The notes beneath the pieces are model-generated. The model saw only the letters and a list, made by a program, of their open reading frames with translations. It ran no database searches and was not told where the DNA came from. Below are positions 37,773 through 51,600 of a DNA stretch of 64,000 nucleotides, in pieces. The DNA comes from Tetrahymena thermophila SB210. Its lineage: Eukaryota > Ciliophora > Oligohymenophorea > Hymenostomatida > Tetrahymenidae. The position numbers and the translations under genes were made by a program. Numbering within the stretch: position 1 is the first letter of the stretch; the number at the start of each line of letters is the position of its first letter. The stretch spans positions 1 to 64,000 of the forward strand of contig NW_002476454.1 in the NCBI RefSeq assembly GCF_000189635.1. The letters run 5' to 3'.

Positions 37773-40700
37773 ATGTAAACATAGATTTATCAATAACAAA
37801 TTCCTGCTTTATAGCAGTAGCAGCAATTTGTGAGCATACCTTTACAGGCACATGATTAGTTTGGAAAAAGTTTATAAAAAGGCTTCTCTACAACTTAAAT
37901 TCATAAAGCCCCGCTTCCTCCTAAATTAGGAAAACCTAATAAAAATATGATAGAATAAAATAATGATGCATTAATATCTAATGGACAATTTAGAATAGGA
38001 AATTAATAAGCTTTGAATGATAATAAATATTTTGAAATCAAATACACTAATCAGGAACCAAGTAATCATGTTAATTAGTATCATTGGGAATAAAATTACA
38101 ATTAAAATGTCAATTAAGAAAATTTATTAACTAAATATTCCTAAGCAAATTCGCAAATCAGATCATCAAACTATATTAGCAATCCATATGTGATTACTTC
38201 AAGTAATATATAAATATTACCAATAAGTATAGAAAAAGTAAATTCAGTTAAAGGTTTGATTCAATCAGAAAGTATTAGCACTCCTATATACCAACCTGAA
38301 TAAAATATTTCACCCATATCTAAAATGAGCTTAACTAATAATTAAATGCCTTAACAACAAAATATAGACTTCTAAGCAGGTTAATATTTATAAAACTTAT
38401 AGGATCAAATGAAAAATTAAATATAACCAATCAGATAGGAAGAAATCAATACTTAATAGGATAAACTCAAACGCAGCTATAGTGAGTATTTACCTAAAAA
38501 GGAAAATAATTTAAATGAATTCAAATAATTTTAAATTTATCTTAGTAAGGTAACTATTGATCCAAATGATTACCTTAATTTTTAAACAAGTAATATCAGT
38601 GAGAATATAAAGGAAAGCTCCTAAGAAAGTGAATTAAAAATAGACTTAAAGTATACTAATTATATAGATGGAGGTGGTAGTCCCTTTACCTTAAATAAGA
38701 ATCCATAAAAACCTAATTTTTTTAAAACTTATGAATAATTATAAAAATAAGATGAAAGTTAAAAGGGAGTTCAGTCTTTTCAAAAATAAAGTTAAGAATA
38801 CTAAAAATAGTATAATGAAAATGAAAAAATATTATAACCTCCTAGAAAAACATCTGTTTAATGCTAAAGATTAAAGGATAATAACACAGTTACGATTTTG
38901 GAGATTGAAGATTATGGTAATTACTAAAGTGAAGCTCAAAATTAAGAAAATTAAAAACAAGAAAACAATATATAAGGTGTTTAATAGAAGAACTTTTATA
39001 ATACCACAAATCTAGAAAAATTTGAAAGCTTTGGAAAATTGAACTTTGATAATGAGGGAACCAATCAACCTGATTAATAGGTTAAATATATTTCTAATGA
39101 TATTCCAAATTATAATTCAATAGTTAATTATAATAGTAACGGTAATTAAGATAGTTTAATTGCTCCTTAAAATAATAATCTTCAACTACCTTAAGGACTA
39201 AACTTATTAAGCAGTATCAATAGCAACATAACTGGTAATGAATAAAGTCCTTTTTGCAGCTCTTTCATTAGATAAAGCGATTTGATAAGGAAAAGAATGA
39301 ATAGCACTGATGATCCATAGGTTTTTTTTAACTAAACAAATTTACATAATTTATTTTCAAATCCAAGCTCAACTAAGAATGCTAGAAGCGAAAGTAATGC
39401 TATAAACATTATTGAAACACATTCAATAAATAATTATAACTCATAACCTCAAAGCTAGTTGCAAGGCTAAAAGCAAGCATAGTCTAATAGTATCTAAGAA
39501 ACAAATGAAGAATATACTGAAAGTATTGTTATAGATTAAATTAAGAATTTTAATTAAAAATCCATAAAAGATACTAATAATAGTAATAAAATTAAATAAG
39601 ATTTAAATAGGCCTTCTTTGCCTAAGCCTTTAACAAATAAAGAACAGTCTTTATTCAAAAGCAAAAGTACTGAAAATATATCATAAAATAATAATTATAA
39701 CTTATCTTAAAATGATAATAAGAGTTATTACTTATAAAAGGCTGAGCAGATTTTAAAACAGCTCGGGCAGAATCCTTCTTTTTCAAATAATACTAATATC
39801 ACAATATCTTCACAAAATATAGCTAATCCAAATTTGTATTTAACAATTGATGAAAAATAAAGCAATTTGACAAACAACATGTAAAATTCAGTAAATTAGG
39901 TAAAATTACTTCCTAAATAAGAAAATACAACAAATTTAATAGATTCTTCTTCATGCACAACTGAGAGAAGAAAGAAAAATATTAATTAAATAGTCTAAAA
40001 ATGTGTTGAAAGGACATAAAACTTAATTGAAAAACTAAAATCTAAATCTAAAAAGTAGCAACTATAAAAGTATACAAATATCCTAAACTAAGCTTAGGAA
40101 AGTCCTAAAAAAATAGAAAAAAGTAAAAAACATGAAGAAATAAGATAAAGCAGACAAAAAGTAGATGAATTAGTGAATGAAGCACTTTATCGCTCAAGGT
40201 AGGTAATCTAAAGACATTTTTAGAGCAAAAATTTAGCTGGTTCTCCACCGGCTTAAACATATGATTAAGATGAGTAATAAGATTATTAGGATAACTAAGT
40301 AAATTACAATACAAATTATTAATTCTAGCATACTCAATTGAACTATGACTAAAATAGCGCATAATCTAAGGATAATAACACATTTGGGTATTCCTCGAAT
40401 TAAAATAAAGAACCTCTATCTCCGAACACAAATTTATAATTTCAGTAAAATAATCTTTCAGATCCTTATCAGCAAATGGACTATTAAATCAGAATTACTC
40501 CAATAGGATCTGATTAAAAGTAAATGTTTTTATTTGCTATTAATATTTTTAAAATAAAAAATAACATTAATTCTATAAAACTAGATCCCCATTATAAAAT
40601 GAAGATCATTAATTGAATAGTTTTAGTAAAGAAAATAATTCTATCAGCTTTGACATACAAGCAGGAAATTCAGGGAAATCAAATTAATTAACAAGCTAGG

Positions 40701-41224
40701 AAAACTTATCACCTTTCAAACAAAATTTGTAATCTTTTGGTTCTAGCAATAAATAAAAAGAGGAATCTACCTATATAAATAATAGGCAGCAGAAATAAAT
40801 AGCTTATGAGAATTCAAATCAAAATTTTATTTTTGAAGGAGTTCTAGACGCTAATGGAAAAAAGTAAGGCTATGGAATTTTAAGGAATAAATAAAATCAA
40901 ATGGTCATATATGAAGGAGAATGGGTAAATGATCTTTTTGATGGATAAGGTATTTTATATAATTAATTTCCTGAAAATTTATAGAATTCTTTCAGCTATA
41001 GTGATTTTAATAAAATATCTAATTATTGGAAAGTTTATGAAGGAGAATTCTAATTAGGATTAAAAAATGGTTCAGGTACCCTAGTTTTTACAAACGAAGA
41101 AAAGTATAGCGGCAAGTTTATAAATGATAAAGTTAATGGAGAAGGTGTTTTTTATTCAAATGATAGCAAAAAGCAACCAATAGTAGGATTATGGGTAAAT
41201 AATATCTTATCAAAAATATTATGA
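37773..41224 (+). CDS. Q/N-rich protein with C-terminal MORN repeats
   Basis: Two exons, 37773-40519 and 40585-41224, give 1128 residues. The first 900 residues are low-complexity, dominated by Asn, Gln and Ser, with scattered Lys-rich helices near 740-790 (VQKCVERTQNLIEKLKSK). The second exon carries MORN repeats at about 1010-1115: YEGEWVNDLFDGQGILY, YEGEFQLGLKNGSGTL and YSGKFINDKVNGEGVFY. MORN repeats are beta-hairpins that bind lipids or form dimers and are common in apicomplexan and ciliate cortical proteins. A cortical or membrane-skeleton scaffold is therefore a reasonable guess. I see no kinase or other enzymatic domain. Confidence 0.87.
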
Positions 41225-41979
41225 AAAAAGAAGTGCAAAAAAAAAAACAAATAGCAAAACAAAAAATAGTAAACTACTTTTTAATGATAAAGAAATTTTA
41301 ATCTCTAAATATAAATAAACTGTTAATTAAAATTAATACTTTTGTGTAGGTTAGCATAGGACTAACTTTTCTTAAATAAATCTATATAACATCTAATGAA
41401 TCTATAAAATTAAAAAAAATGAAAACTAAAGAATAAATTAATGAATACAAAATAAAATTATTTTAACATAGAATTTTTGATATTATTTAACAAATATTTT
41501 TTGTTTATGAATTCTTTTTTATATTAAAAAATTTAAATATTGTTATATATATATATTAAAAATCATAAATGCTTATTTTTCCTAAAAAATAAAATCAGTA
41601 AACACCCATTATTCAAACTAACTTATTTGAGTATACATATGTAATAATATATTAAATATAAGCCCTAAATAAATCCTTAAATTAATATTTTTTCTTGTTT
41701 GTAATGACTAAATTATTTACTGATTATGTCAAACAAAATTTTACTCTACTCAATTTTACTGAAAAAAAAAAATGATAAACATTGTCTTAACTTCTAGTTT
41801 AATCTTATTTCTACCTAAGAGATAGCTATTAAATCAAATAGAATGTAATTGATAATTATATAATTAAAATAAATTAAATTAATTCAGTGGACAAAAGATC
41901 AATCAATAAATTATCAGTCATCAAATCATAATTGATAATAAATAAGATTTGATTAAACAGGTTAATTATATATAATAAT
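41225..41979. other. Intergenic spacer
   Basis: A/T-rich spacer between tandem genes. No gene or repeat recognised. Confidence 0.55.
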
Positions 41980-43110
41980 ATGAGTCTAAAAAATTAATAG
42001 AGTAACAGAGACTGTAATGAGGAAATATCTATTTTAAAATCAAATTGCTTCTCGATAGATGATGACATAGAAAAAAAAGTCAAATAAGCAAGGAATCTAT
42101 TAAGATAAACTGCTTTAAGCTTATAGAAAATAGCAGAATCTTCAAAGATAGATATATCTCATTCATAGAATTTTATAGAATCAACTTAAACCCCTTAAAG
42201 GAAAATTAGCATTAATATTCATTAAAAGATGACTAAAAATAAAAATTCAGCATTAGAAGGGAAGGAATATAGTTAAGTAGTTAGTGATTTAATCAGTTTT
42301 AAAAGTATAGCAGGATAAAGTGATAAGTAATTTGATCTTAAAGCACCAATTAAAGAATATGATAATGCTAGATAAAACTCATCATAAGATTAATCTTTAA
42401 CAGATGATGCTTTTTCATCCAAATGTTCAATAATGATAGACTTCAAGAACTAAGAAAATTCAAAAAACAAATAAGACAATAATATAGAATGCGAGAAGTT
42501 TGTTATAGACAATTAGAATGATTTAGAAAAAAGAATTCATAAATGGCTAGATGATTAAGGTATTATAATGGTAAATCCTTCTTAAAATCGTCAGGAATAC
42601 TTCGATTCAAAGCGCTCATAAGTTTTGATAATGTGTAAAAAATTGAATTTTTACAAAAATTGCTCGTCAATCACGTAAAGCTAATTATCTTGTAAAGAAA
42701 CACTCTATATAAATAGCCAAAGCTCCGATAAGCTTTTAACTCAAAGCTGCTCAACATCACCTTAAAAAATGCATAATGGTTTAGAAGTATAAAACAAATC
42801 TGAGTTTAAAATAGAATAGCACATTAATAAAATTTAATAAAGCAATTTTAAAAATTCAGGTTCTGATATAATAATATCATCTTTATTTAATAACTCTATA
42901 AATGATTCACCTTTAATGCAAAGACGAAAAATATTAATGTAGCGCGACTAACAGAGAAACATTTCTTGTGACAATTCCTAAGAAAAAAAATCTAATTTTG
43001 ATGATAAGAGCAAGGTCAGATAAATATTACAATTAAGCTAATACAAAAGGTCTACTCCCTCGAAATAGAATATTGAGTCCATTACTGATATTTTAAATGA
43101 TTGTAAATGA
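41980..43110 (+). CDS. Hypothetical low-complexity protein
   Basis: Single exon, 376 residues, starting MSLKNQQSNRDCNEE. It is hydrophilic, rich in Ser, Asn, Lys and Gln, with no membrane segment or signal peptide. The clearest non-repetitive block is around residues 175-240 (EKRIHKWLDDQGIIMVNP, then VLIMCKKLNFYKNC). Several Cys are spread over the C-terminal half without zinc-finger spacing. No family recognised. The length of the open frame without TGA in this A/T-rich DNA, plus richer codon variety than the flanks, supports a real gene. Confidence 0.7.
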
Positions 43111-45652
43111 AAGAATATGAGTAAAATATGTCACTTTGAAGTTCCATAGCACCTCTGATTACCTTGCAAACATAAAAAAATAAACCAAAAAATACTTGAA
43201 TTTTAGCCTAAGGATTGATAGAAAATAGTGTGATTAAAAGTCACATCTATTTAGATATACCAGATATATATAAGAAAAATTGCAAATAATCTAATTGAAT
43301 AAATACTTATTAACTAATTAGTTATTTTAATCAAAATTTCTAATACTAAAATACTAATTCTACTTACGAAATTCTACTTACTATTTATTACATTTCAAAT
43401 AATAAAATATTTAAACAGTATAATTGTTCTAATATAGTTTTTTATGTTAATTTCATGTAATCAAATTTACATAAAACCATTTAAATATATTTTTTAATTT
43501 ACATTATTTCTATTTCAGCTATGATAAAATTTAGCTAAAAGTGAAATAGTGGTATTTTTTAAAATATTCTTTTATAATAATCATTAATTGCTTTTTTATT
43601 TTAAATGATATTAAGAATACTTAAAATTATTAAAGTATTTGTATTCAAAATAAAATATAAATCACTGCTACTAAATTTCTATTATTTGGTTCATAAATGT
43701 GCTTTTTATTGAAAAATAAGGTTAGTGAAGAAATCAATAATCTTTTAAATAAAAATAAAATTTAAATTTATAATCTTATTTATTAAATATTCAAAATATG
43801 AAGTAGTTGTGTAAAGTTAGTTTAATTCAATAAAATTTTTTACGGAAATAAAGGATGAGTATTTTTTATTTTTTATGCAAGCAGAGATAAGTTTTAACAT
43901 TAAAAAAGTTATTTTCAAATTAGTTTTACTGGTATTGATATCAAATAGCAACATAATTCACACAATATAGTTTAAAAAATAATAATCCTTTCAAATTTAA
44001 AAGGTAAATGTAAGAATAACTTATTCAACCTTAAACTCAAAATTTTTAAAAAGACTAATTTTGGTTACTTTTTTTTCATGTTTATCCAATAATAAGTAAA
44101 AAAAACTACTATTTTAATAAAATAGTTTATAAAAACATCTTATTATCTTTTTGTTACTCATTAATGCTTGAATACTAAATATCTAAGAAATGACAGATTT
44201 ATTCCTAATTCTTTTGTTATAATCAATTAATTATTAACTAAAGATTTTTTCTTTTCTTTAGCTAAACAAACAATTTAAAATGTAAACATCTATTATTATT
44301 TAAGATTAAAAAATTTTCTATTTTAAAAATCGCACCAGTATTATTCTACTTTATTTCATAATATTCCTTTGAACAAAAGTGAAGATTTTATCAAAAATAC
44401 AATTATAAGTATAATTTTTATTGATATTTTTTTTTTAAGTGAAATATTTTAAATTGTGTGTCAGTCATACTTTTATTTATTACAACAAAATTTAAGCTTT
44501 CTTCACTTTCTTGATTTTTAAATTTTTTGAGGAAAAAAGTAAATCTAAAATTGTGATTTATATACTTAAAAGTAAATTTTTTTCTTCCCCCACATCAAAA
44601 CTCATTTTGATTAATAAATAAATATTAGTTTTGAATAAAAGCTATTTGAAAACATGCAATTATTAATAATAAATATTGTATTATGCTACAAACGTAATTT
44701 TTTATTAATTTAAATTAATTTCCATTCAATTTTGATTAGCTTTAAAATTATTTAAAATATTTAAAATTATTCTTATTTTAATGCGGTAACTTAGAAATTA
44801 AGGTTATTTAAATTAATAATTTTATTTAGTTTACCTTAATTTGTGGTTAAGCTTTTATAATTAATTGTAAATTTTTCTAATTATACTTCTTTCTTTTCAA
44901 TTTTATGTTTAATTCATTTTTAACTAGCTTTTGCGATACTAAAAAAGCATACAAAATTAAAATTTTAGTATAATATATTTTAAAATACCATTTAAATAAT
45001 ATCATTCATTGAATTTCAATATTTTAGTGCAAAATATTCAAGCTAATTGTAAATTCCTTTTAGTGTAATTACATATTTTCATTTTCTTCAACTTTGTATA
45101 TGCTTTTCAGGATAAAAATATAATTCTTTAGCTTATATCCTTTTTACTCATTTATTATATTCGGTGAAATAAATAGTATAAGAAAATATTTTATTAACAT
45201 CCATAGTATTTATGATTTTTAGTATTCAATTTTATTAATCTTTAACATTTAAAAGGGATTAGTTAAATATATTACATTTTTTAAATAGATATTAGCTTAA
45301 AAGTTTTTTACTTTAATTAATTATTTAATGAATAAAATTTAGTTTATCGTAATGATTATAATTTATATTTTGTTGATTTTAATTTTGCTGAATTAATAAT
45401 AGTTGGTCGTGAGTTTTTATTGCTCAATCAAATCACATTTAATTAACATAATCAAAAAATTTAAATAAATTTCAATTGTTATCTTCATTTGATTTTTCCT
45501 TAATTGCCTTTTCTTTTTTTAGGGGATTTTTTATTATTTGTTTTAAATATTGCATATTGTATTTTTCAAATAACTGATATTTAAATTAACTCTCTTGGGT
45601 TTAACTTTTAATGTTTGCTATAAATAATAAAAATTAAAAAAATTGAATAACA
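43111..45652. other. Long spacer; distal half duplicated at 61000-62845
   Basis: About 2.5 kb of A/T-rich DNA upstream of the giant surface-protein gene. From about 44440 to 45652 it is clearly similar to the sequence upstream of the second gene copy (about 61000-62845), for example the stretches around 44450/61010 (ttgtgtgt, then tcttcactttctt) and 45070/61595 (aattacatattt, then attttcttcaactt). The shared part probably includes the promoter. No gene seen in the first half. Confidence 0.75.
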
Positions 45653-48600
45653 ATGATTTCGGTTAAGATAAAATTCTTATTAAGATTAAAGTTTTGCCTT
45701 CTTTTCTCTTAATTAACTTTAGTTAAGGCAATAGGATGTCCTTTTTGGATAGCAGGATCCTAAAGCTACTGGACATAAGTAAAAACTATGATACTTTTGA
45801 AATCAGATCCTCAGCAAGATTTTCAAGATATTGCTGCAGTTGTCTACTATCCTTTCACTGTTGGCATTTTTAATTTCCGTAAAAATATTAGGTACACAAC
45901 CATCGAATACTCAGAAGATGTTCAATTCTATCAAATTGATAAAGATGATAGATAAAACCTATAAGTCTCTGTGATTCATACCCTAGATGCTTAGGGAAGA
46001 ATTATTGGATGGAACTCAGGAAATGGATCAAAACTGAATACTCTTTAAATTCCTTCCTAAATTTAAGTCAATCCTTAATCATGTTTGAATTCTGAAGAAT
46101 TAATAGTTGTGACCTGGGACACATCAAATGTATTTTTTTTTTACTTTTTATTTTAATTTATTCTTTCTTTACTATTAAAAATAGCTGTTTATCATTGATT
46201 ATTCTTCTTCAACCATTTCTGATTCAAAAATAACTACAATTTAGCTCAATTAAACATAAATAATTCAGTGTGTGAGCGATAAGGCAAACAGAAGATTTTT
46301 GCTTATTGATTCATAAGGTGGTCTATACGCATTTGATGTTAATAGCTAACTTTTTTAAAAGCTATTTTAAATAGAAAAATTTCTTAATTTTTAATCAATT
46401 TACACAACCAAAAATTAAATTTCTATATCTTATGCTTCATAAAATGGGTCTTTCTATGTGTCTTCATATAAAAATTCAGTTCTACAGTTTTAGAATACTT
46501 TTCCTTCAGTTTCAATATAGGTATTGGTAAGCTAAGAAGAAGACTTTGTCATAATAATAGGAGAGTCGAATTTATTTTAGGTATGGTCAATCAAATAAAA
46601 TATCTTAGTATATTAAGCAGATTTCTAAAAAATTTATTGTGATCAAAGAGATGCAAACTAAACTTCAGTAGATTCTGCAATTGATTTTACTTTTGGATCT
46701 ATCAATCAAAAAAACCAAATATCAGCTGTTTCTAAAAAATACATATTTGTATACTCATTAGATGAGAAAAGTCCTCTTTTATTTAAAAATTAAGCGCTGA
46801 AGGTAACAACATTTAAATGGATGCAAGCTTTTGTAGTTGAGAATTAAGTTGTGGTGTGTTAAGAATAATCTGTTTCTACTTTAGATCTCAAGACTTCTAA
46901 ATTTATTTACTTCATGGACTACTTTGAAATGGCTTAATCATCTTATGATGTAGCTGTATAAATTTAAATTGACTCCGATTTTAATAGGTAAATTTTTTCA
47001 GTCTATAAAAACTTTTAATTTATAATAAAATAAATTAGAATAATTAAAGTTGATAAAGCAGGAACGATATAGTACTGGTCATTGTTTGACAACTTATTAG
47101 AAAAATAAATAGGCTATATTAGCAGTTAATCTGCCTTTTTTATTGATAAATCAATCAACAAAGTAAGTTTGCATATAGAAATTTTATTTAAAATTTGTAA
47201 TTATCTATTTTGGATTAACAAAATCGCATTTTTAGATTTTAATTTCTTGTTGTTGTGAAAACCAAGAATTAATTTAATTCCTAGATTTGCTATAATAAGA
47301 AAATATAAGTTTATAATTTAAAAACAAATAATTTCCTAATTCTTAAAGAAAATGATAAAATGTTTTGAAAAATTATTCAAATTTTATATTTTTCATAAAA
47401 AAATATAAAAATAATTTAATTTATTAATTAAATGAAAATATTTTGAAATTTATTAAATATGAGATATTTCAAAAAACCAAGCAATATTTATGCTTTTTAA
47501 ATGATTCAAAGTTTTATTGAAACGAATTAAAAAAATAATATTATAAAAAGAAATAAACTTTTTTTTAGTAAGAATTTAAATTTAAATTTAAAAAATAAGA
47601 AAAGAACACCTTCAACCTAAATTTTAAAAATCATAATATTATTTTGACTAATCTAATTTATAGCATATACAAGAATTAAATTCTTCTTCACTGCATCCAT
47701 AAAAATTTAATTGCTGATGTGCAAAAATAAAATTTTATATTTTGATTTACCCATTAATAATTTTAAAAAAAATAATATAAATGTAAAGCTCGTACAATAT
47801 TAAACTTATACGATCACTGGCTAAACTTTGATACTAATCTATGATTATACATTCGGAATATTAATAGATAATATAATAAATCCTTTTGGATAGAGCAATC
47901 TTTAAGATTTTGTACTTATTTAAGACAAACAGAATTAGCTTATCATAGGATTTGTAAAGCAAACAACATAATATGTAATATACAAGCTTGATAGCAGTTT
48001 AGATCACTCACTAATATTTAGCGGTGTACTTCAACAAAATGGATTTATAGATGGTGAAATTATTTTGTTAGAATAAAAATAACAAATCTTAATAGGAGTT
48101 AATGGATATCTATCTTTATTCAACTACTATTATTCAAGTGGGAATAGTAATTAATAAATAAATTTATAAAATAATACTGATTAGGTGATATCATATTTTT
48201 ATCTTAGCTATGCTTAAACTCTAATTTCTATCAAACAATAGAATATTTTGGTAAATAATATTTTTAAATTTCAATATTATTAGTATTTTAAATATTAATG
48301 TGTATATTATTTGAAAATTAAGATTATTTTTTTTTTTAAAAAAGATATACCAATAAGATAGTAATACCTTTAATTTAATCAATATTCTAAACTACAATGT
48401 AGGATAACCTTTACAGATATCTTTAGTAGATGAAAAGCAAACACTTGTTTTAAATAAAGGAAATCAGCTTCGTTTTATGAATTATTAGAATTATAAAGAA
48501 TAAATATTGAATCTAAATGATTAATTAGTGTTATTTTACGCTTTTGATGGACCTAAAGGCTTGCTAATAGCAGTATTAAGCAATTCAAAAATTATTGTTG

Positions 48601-51600
48601 TAGACATTGGTACTGCAAATACTCTTAATTAAATATAAATATACTCTAATACAATACAAACAGTTGACATTTTTGCAGACAAATAATTAGTTATAGTTGC
48701 ATATAATGATGGATAAGTCCTTTTATATAACTATATAAATAATGCAATTCAAAGTTTATTCAATAATGGGTATTAGGCTGATGTTAAATATTTAGACTCA
48801 AAATATAACACCCTTGTCCTAAAGTCAGATTTATACGTAATAAATTTTTAACATAGATTTTTATTTTATTTAAAAGCTTCTTTAGGTATTTTTTTATTTG
48901 CACTAATTTTTTTTTTAAATTTTATTATTCACATAGTAAAACAATTTTAAATTAAATTAAATTTAAATTCAAAAAAGAGTTAATAGTTTTATTTAAAAAA
49001 TTGTGAATTAAAAAATTTCAAATTATTTTTTTAAATTTAAAAAAAAAATGTATTTGATAAAGATATTGTTATAAAATTAATAGATGTTTACAAGAACAGT
49101 GACAGATAATTGCTTAATTAGTTAAATAGTTAGCCCAAATAAATTAAATAGCTATTATATAGATGTAAAAAATGGTTTGACTCTAATGCTATCAAGCTAA
49201 ATATAGCTGTATAATTAAATAAAATAGGAATATATTTCAAGCTCGCCAACTAGCATTGATTTAACTAATTCTTATATAATATATTCCATACCATCTCAAA
49301 ATTACTTGTTTGTTGGATTCGCAAATCTAACCTCCAACTAAGTAATTGTATATGAGCTTGATACTTATAAGCAGATTGGCATGTTGAACCATAACGTCTC
49401 TTAATGTGTCAAAATAAATAACTTTTTCTATGATGAATATTTAAATAGACTTTTTGTAGGTTGCTTTTCACCTGGAACTATAGTTGTTTGGGATTTATCC
49501 AAAAATTTTTAATTAATTTAAGTCCTTGATCAGATAGAATACGTTGATAGAATTACAGGTATAGCTTTTAATCCTTAAGCTTAGCTTATCATGTTTCTTG
49601 GGGTAAAATTTTTATGATTTAATTTGATTCTTTAAAAATCTATACCTATAAACCAATTTTAAAATTAGAAAATAAAAAAGAATAATTATTTTTTTTATAC
49701 TTACTCAAATTAATAAATATTTTTTAATTAATTTAACAATATAAACAAATTTTTAAATATTAAATTTAAAATAAATTTATTTAGTGGGCTTGGTGGTCAA
49801 GATCTATAGATTATTACACCTTAAATCACAGGTGCTGGATTGCAGGATTATTTGGGAACTTTGATCATACAAACAAATTACAAATACTATGGGATGTAAA
49901 TTATTTTAAAGAATTATTATAAACTATAAATCCTCATTTATAAGCACCACTTAAAATTCGTTTTAAACTTGAATTTTTGGGTGCTCTAAAAATTTTCAAA
50001 TTTGGGTGTTTATTTCTTTGAGCCTTAATTAATGAAGATTTAAAGTAATAAAATTTTTTAATATATTAGCACAATGGAAGCGTTAGAATTTATGATTATA
50101 ACTGCATATATTTAGGTTATATAAGCGCTCATTAGAACTGGATATATTAAGGTCTAATTGATGAATAAAATTTAATTCTAACAACTATAAGGTAAGTTAC
50201 TTATGTTTATTTATTTAAGTTTCAATATTTATTTTTTTTATAATTACCAGCAAAGATAGATATGTAAAAACTTGGAATTATAAGAATGTGGAATATCCTA
50301 ATATAATGTAATAATATCTTGTGTAAATTATTTATAAACTTTAATAAAATTAATTAGGTATGAGATATAACTTTAAAATCCACTGTATGATGGCTTTCTT
50401 GACAAGGATAATAATTATGTTTTTGTATCAGATTTTAATGGCTTTATTTATGTATTAACATATCCATAATTAATCCTTGTTAGATAAATGCAAGTGACTA
50501 ATTCTTAAATAAATAATCTTTATTTTGATTCAAAGCACAACATGTTAATATTTGGAAGTTTAGGTTCTAATACAATTGGCTATTATAATCTTATTTAATT
50601 CATGTAATCAAATGCTTACACTTTCTCTTATTCATATGTAGGTAATATTCAAATTTATTAATACAATTTTTTTCCTAAAAAGTAAATTTAGTAATTTAAT
50701 TTTTAATAAATTTTAAAGTAATCAATTATGTAGTTTTTTATCATTATTTAAATTCTTTATTATATTAATATTTTTTATGATATTTTATTAAAATATTTGT
50801 TAAATTTATAGGTGTGACATCAACTCTTTAAACATAATCAGGAATAATATTCTATCAAGAAGGCAATGTTGTTTAGCTTTGGGATTATAAGTCTAAGCTA
50901 TTAAGATATGGATTTTATGTTGCAGACTTATATATAGATGTCTAAAGTGAATTCATCCTTATCGAAGGTTAAACTTCAATTGCTGCTTTACTTACTCGTG
51001 AATAAACAGTATTTTTTGATATAAATACATTATCTATAATTAATGTCTAAAAACAAAAATGTTACAGAAATACCCAAATACAAGGATATTTGATTTGTTC
51101 AAATGTGAATTAGATAACAATTTTAGATGTGAATGAATATATAGTATTTTAATAAATTTAGATTGATAAAAACTCTTCTATTATAGAACTTAAAGCTATT
51201 GTACCACTTAAAACTTTTTTTGTAACTACAACTTAAGGATAGGTCATTGGGTATACTCTTAATCTTTCTTCATTATAGTTGCAATTCAACTAAATATTTA
51301 ATTTATAACTCCTCAGTGAAGCAATAGTAAATAGCTTATTTATAGAGTAATCTGAAAGCTATATTTTAATAGCTTCATCTTTGAATGGGTAAATAGCTTA
51401 AATGGTATTATCTTAGGAGCTTGTTATTTTAAAATAATAAACACTTTTGCTATCTGGAATAAGCTCTCACGCTCATATACTATAATACTCCAATGGTTAT
51501 GTAAAAATCTGCCATTATTTTTATTTTTTTTATATAAAAAAAACTTTTAAAATAAATTAAATTAAATTTGTAATTTCATAAATTTTAACATAGTTTTATC

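Noticed and set aside
40105..40362. Minus-strand frame ending in a Phe-rich stretch
   Set aside because: It is antisense to the Lys-rich part of the MORN-repeat gene; a Phe run is the expected shadow of a Lys run.
48837..49083. A gene boundary splitting the giant surface-protein gene in two
   Set aside because: The frame resumes with the same beta-rich style and no signal peptide appears at 49084, so I read the gap as an intron.
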